Origin: UBA6115 sp050953005
GTDB lineage: Bacteria; Bacillota; Clostridia; Christensenellales; Aristaeellaceae
Length of the DNA: 64,000 bases
Direction of reading: 5' to 3'
NCBI GenBank assembly: GCA_050953005.1
Contig: JBMNLV010000001.1
Location: 186,001-250,000, forward strand
Shown here: piece after piece, positions 62,463 to 64,000 of the stretch
How the letters are laid out: every line of letters begins with the position of its first letter
How positions within the stretch are numbered: the stretch's first letter is position 1
Position numbers and translations under genes: made by a program
Notes under the pieces: generated by a model
What the model saw: the letters and a program-made list of their open reading frames with translations, nothing else
Database searches by the model: none
Told to the model about the DNA's origin: nothing

Positions 62463-63347
62463 CTACCTCACGTTTTTCCGCAGCCATTCGACATCTTCCC
62501 TTAGGCACTTGTCGGGCTCATCATAAAAGCCTTCACGCTCCACAATCCAGAAGGCCTCAAAATCCTGCTCGTCCAGGGCTTTTTTGATCTCAATCCAGTT
62601 GAGGTTCGATTCTTTTGCGCCCATCCGGCACTGGTTGCTCATCTTGTCCTTGCCGGCTTCCAAAAAGGCGTTGAACTGCTCCAGCATTTTCTGCCGCTCC
62701 TGAAGCGGAAGCGCTTTGGCGTTCGCGAAGGCCGCCTGGTAGGCCGGTTTCTCATCATACCGGGAAGCGGGCTTTTCGCCCGGTCCGTTCACCTTGTCGT
62801 TCTCCTTGACATGGATGGACAGGATGCGGTTTTTGTACTTGCGGATGAAATAGGGCGGGTACATGCCTGCGTTCATCGCCCAGCCGCAATCCAGCTGCAG
62901 GTAAAACTTGCTGCCGTTCTCCACCAGATGCTCCAGAAGCGCTTTGCCCTCATCGACATAGAATTCCTGGCTGTGGTTGTGGTAGCCGACCTTGATGCCG
63001 TAAGGGGCGGCCATCTCCGCCATCTCATCCAGCTGTTGCGCGACCTCTATGGCTTCTTTCTTGCTGTTAAAGGGCGTTCCTGCCCAGATGACAGCCTTGC
63101 CGCCGATGGCAGCCAGTTTTTTCACTATGTTCTCGCTGGGCTCCGCGTGCACGGAAATCACTGACAGCCCGGTCTCCTGAAGCCATTGTTTGATATCCTC
63201 CGCGCTTTCAGAAAGCTCAACGGGCAGCAGCTCTACGCAGTCAAAGCCCAGGCTTTTTGCCTGCGCCAGCTTTTCCGGGAGCGTTGGCCCCAAACCAAGA
63301 TAGCTGGCAACGCCGCCAAAAGAATAGGTGCCGATTCCGATTTTCAT
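62463..63347 (-). CDS. Sugar phosphate isomerase/epimerase (xylose-isomerase-like TIM barrel)
   Basis: A 294-residue TIM-barrel enzyme of the AP_endonuc_2 family. The start MKIGIGTYSFGG, AKSLGFDCVELLP, SVISVHAEPSENI, IKVGYHNHSQEF (metal-binding His), LQLDCGWAMNAG (Asp) and ILSIHVKEND match sugar isomerases and epimerases. Substrate not readable, but the GH20 neighbour fits sugar catabolism. It is convergent with the GH20 gene. Confidence 0.85.
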   Translation of the reverse strand: MKIGIGTYSFGGVASYLGLGPTLPEKLAQAKSLGFDCVELLPVELSESAEDIKQWLQETGLSVISVHAEPSENIVKKLAAIGGKAVIWAGTPFNSKKEAIEVAQQLDEMAEMAAPYGIKVGYHNHSQEFYVDEGKALLEHLVENGSKFYLQLDCGWAMNAGMYPPYFIRKYKNRILSIHVKENDKVNGPGEKPASRYDEKPAYQAAFANAKALPLQERQKMLEQFNAFLEAGKDKMSNQCRMGAKESNLNWIEIKKALDEQDFEAFWIVEREGFYDEPDKCLREDVEWLRKNVR

Positions 63348-63518
63348 GGGTTTTCTCCTTTTATTTGTATTTATTGGTGAAGGCGCGTCTCAAACGGACT
63401 TATTGAAGGGTTTCACATGCCCGGCTGCCGGACCGGTTATTGGTTCTCCAAGCGCCGGGGATGATTTCTTCATCATTTTACCCAAGGGAAACTCCCTGCC
63501 CGTCATAGAAGCGGGTAT

Positions 63519-63698
63519 TCAGGCCAGCTCCAGATCCCACTCCTCCCTGAGCTTGGGCACGTCGCTGACCAGGCGCCTGGTGTAAGGATGCTGAGGGTTA
63601 ATAATAACCTCGCTCACTTCGCCCCGTTCCACCGTTTCGCCGTTTTCCATGATGTAGAGCGTGTCGGACACATAATAGGCCAGCCCCAGGTCATCCTC
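63519..63698 (-). pseudogene. 3' fragment of an oligopeptide ABC transporter ATPase
   Basis: Only the last ~60 residues of an OppF/DppF-type ATPase remain: DLGLAYYVSDTLYIMENGET (after the H-loop Asp) to NPQHPYTRRLV and a normal end. The Walker motifs and signature are missing, and the frame upstream of about 63698 is unrelated. It is not the 3' end of the oppF at 18487. The stretch 63348-63518 shows no gene. Confidence 0.75.
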
Positions 63699-63714
63699 TC
63701 CTTTTCTTAGAATA

Positions 63715-64000
63715 TCAATCCGGGTCGGAGAATTCAAGAGCGGCGCAACGCCGCTGTATAAACTGTTGTTGACAGGCGTCAGCGTCTGTGTAGTTCAGCG
63801 TGTCAATCAGGCCGGCGGGCAGGCCCTTCTCAGCCAGTGTGGTCGCGGCCTGCGCCTTCAGCTCGCGCAGGGTCAGCGCAGCCTCGCGGTCAGCCAGGTC
63901 CTTCTCGCGCTTCTCGCGCTCGTGCTGCGCCTTCTGGTCAGCGTTCATCTTGGCCAGCCGCTCAGCCTCGGTCTTCGCGGCCTCAACCGCCGCGTCCTGT
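63715..64000 (-). CDS. Phage scaffold protein (DUF4355-like), partial
   Basis: A frame entering from the right edge reads KMNADQKAQHEREKREKDLA, a coiled-coil, then TLRELKAQAATTLAEKGLPA and LNYTDADACQQ, the pattern of DUF4355 scaffold proteins that guide capsid assembly in siphophages. The end (QFIQRRCAALEFSDPD) departs from the family and abuts the ABC fragment, so the gene is cut or frameshifted at this side. It suggests a prophage or its remains just beyond the window. Confidence 0.7.
   Translation of the reverse strand, partial: QDAAVEAAKTEAERLAKMNADQKAQHEREKREKDLADREAALTLRELKAQAATTLAEKGLPAGLIDTLNYTDADACQQQFIQRRCAALEFSDPD

Overview
The window looks like a chromosomal segment of a GC-rich member of the Bacillota, probably class Clostridia. 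The evidence is a textbook S-box (SAM-I) riboswitch in front of metK, a perfect CIRCE operator before groESL, sigma-A type promoters (TTGACA/TATAAT with 17-18 bp spacers), AAGGAGG ribosome binding sites, pyruvate phosphate dikinase, RecO, DegV proteins and several DUF families typical of Clostridia (DUF3783, DUF3842, DUF3899). I see no rRNA, tRNA or CRISPR array.

Layout. 1-5.6 kb: a worn region with a frameshifted TelA-family gene, a truncated M28 peptidase, an intact peptidoglycan-binding/CHAP hydrolase, rplS, a HAD phosphatase, and remnants of IS66 and IS630 transposases. 5.6-11 kb: SAM-riboswitch-controlled metK (two apparent frameshifts), a uridine-kinase-like gene, mntP, a four-repeat peptidoglycan-binding lipoprotein and ftsY. 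11.3-20.2 kb: an Opp-type ABC transporter operon whose binding protein, OppC, OppD and OppF are all longer than usual, ending with a DUF3899 membrane protein. 20.2-30.2 kb: malic enzyme, an MFS transporter, RlmI, GlnRS, GluRS, and a small operon of an HPr-like protein without the active histidine, a GH130 phosphorylase and an M19 dipeptidase.

30.2-34.2 kb is an AT-rich island foreign to its surroundings. It holds an XRE regulator, a beta-class DNA methyltransferase with a C-terminal staphylococcal-nuclease-like domain, and a convergent MjaI-family restriction endonuclease gene cut in two by a 1.63-kb IS with a 4-bp target duplication. 34.4-50.1 kb is mostly housekeeping: mutY, DUF3783, DUF3842 behind a structured leader and a 17-codon upstream ORF, HtrA, groESL, recO, two DegV proteins, a SNF2 helicase, a ZIP transporter and a pyridoxal kinase. 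50.3-57.6 kb: ppdK, two hairpin-ended repeat elements, a duplicated class II aldolase with a dead second half, an AAA ATPase, a peptidoglycan-binding membrane protein and a HAD phosphatase. 57.8-64 kb: a nucleotidyltransferase, a small membrane protein, a decayed glycosidase-like gene, a GH20 hexosaminidase and a sugar isomerase. At the very end, a fragment of an oligopeptide ATPase abuts a phage scaffold gene.

Several broken genes (telA, M28, metK, udk, the glycosidase-like gene) break at or near short homopolymers. Some of these are probably sequence errors, above all in metK, which is normally essential. The points I would look at first are the methyltransferase/nuclease fusion with its IS-killed MjaI partner, the enlarged Opp transporter, the structured leader before DUF3842, and the pair of hairpin-ended repeats.
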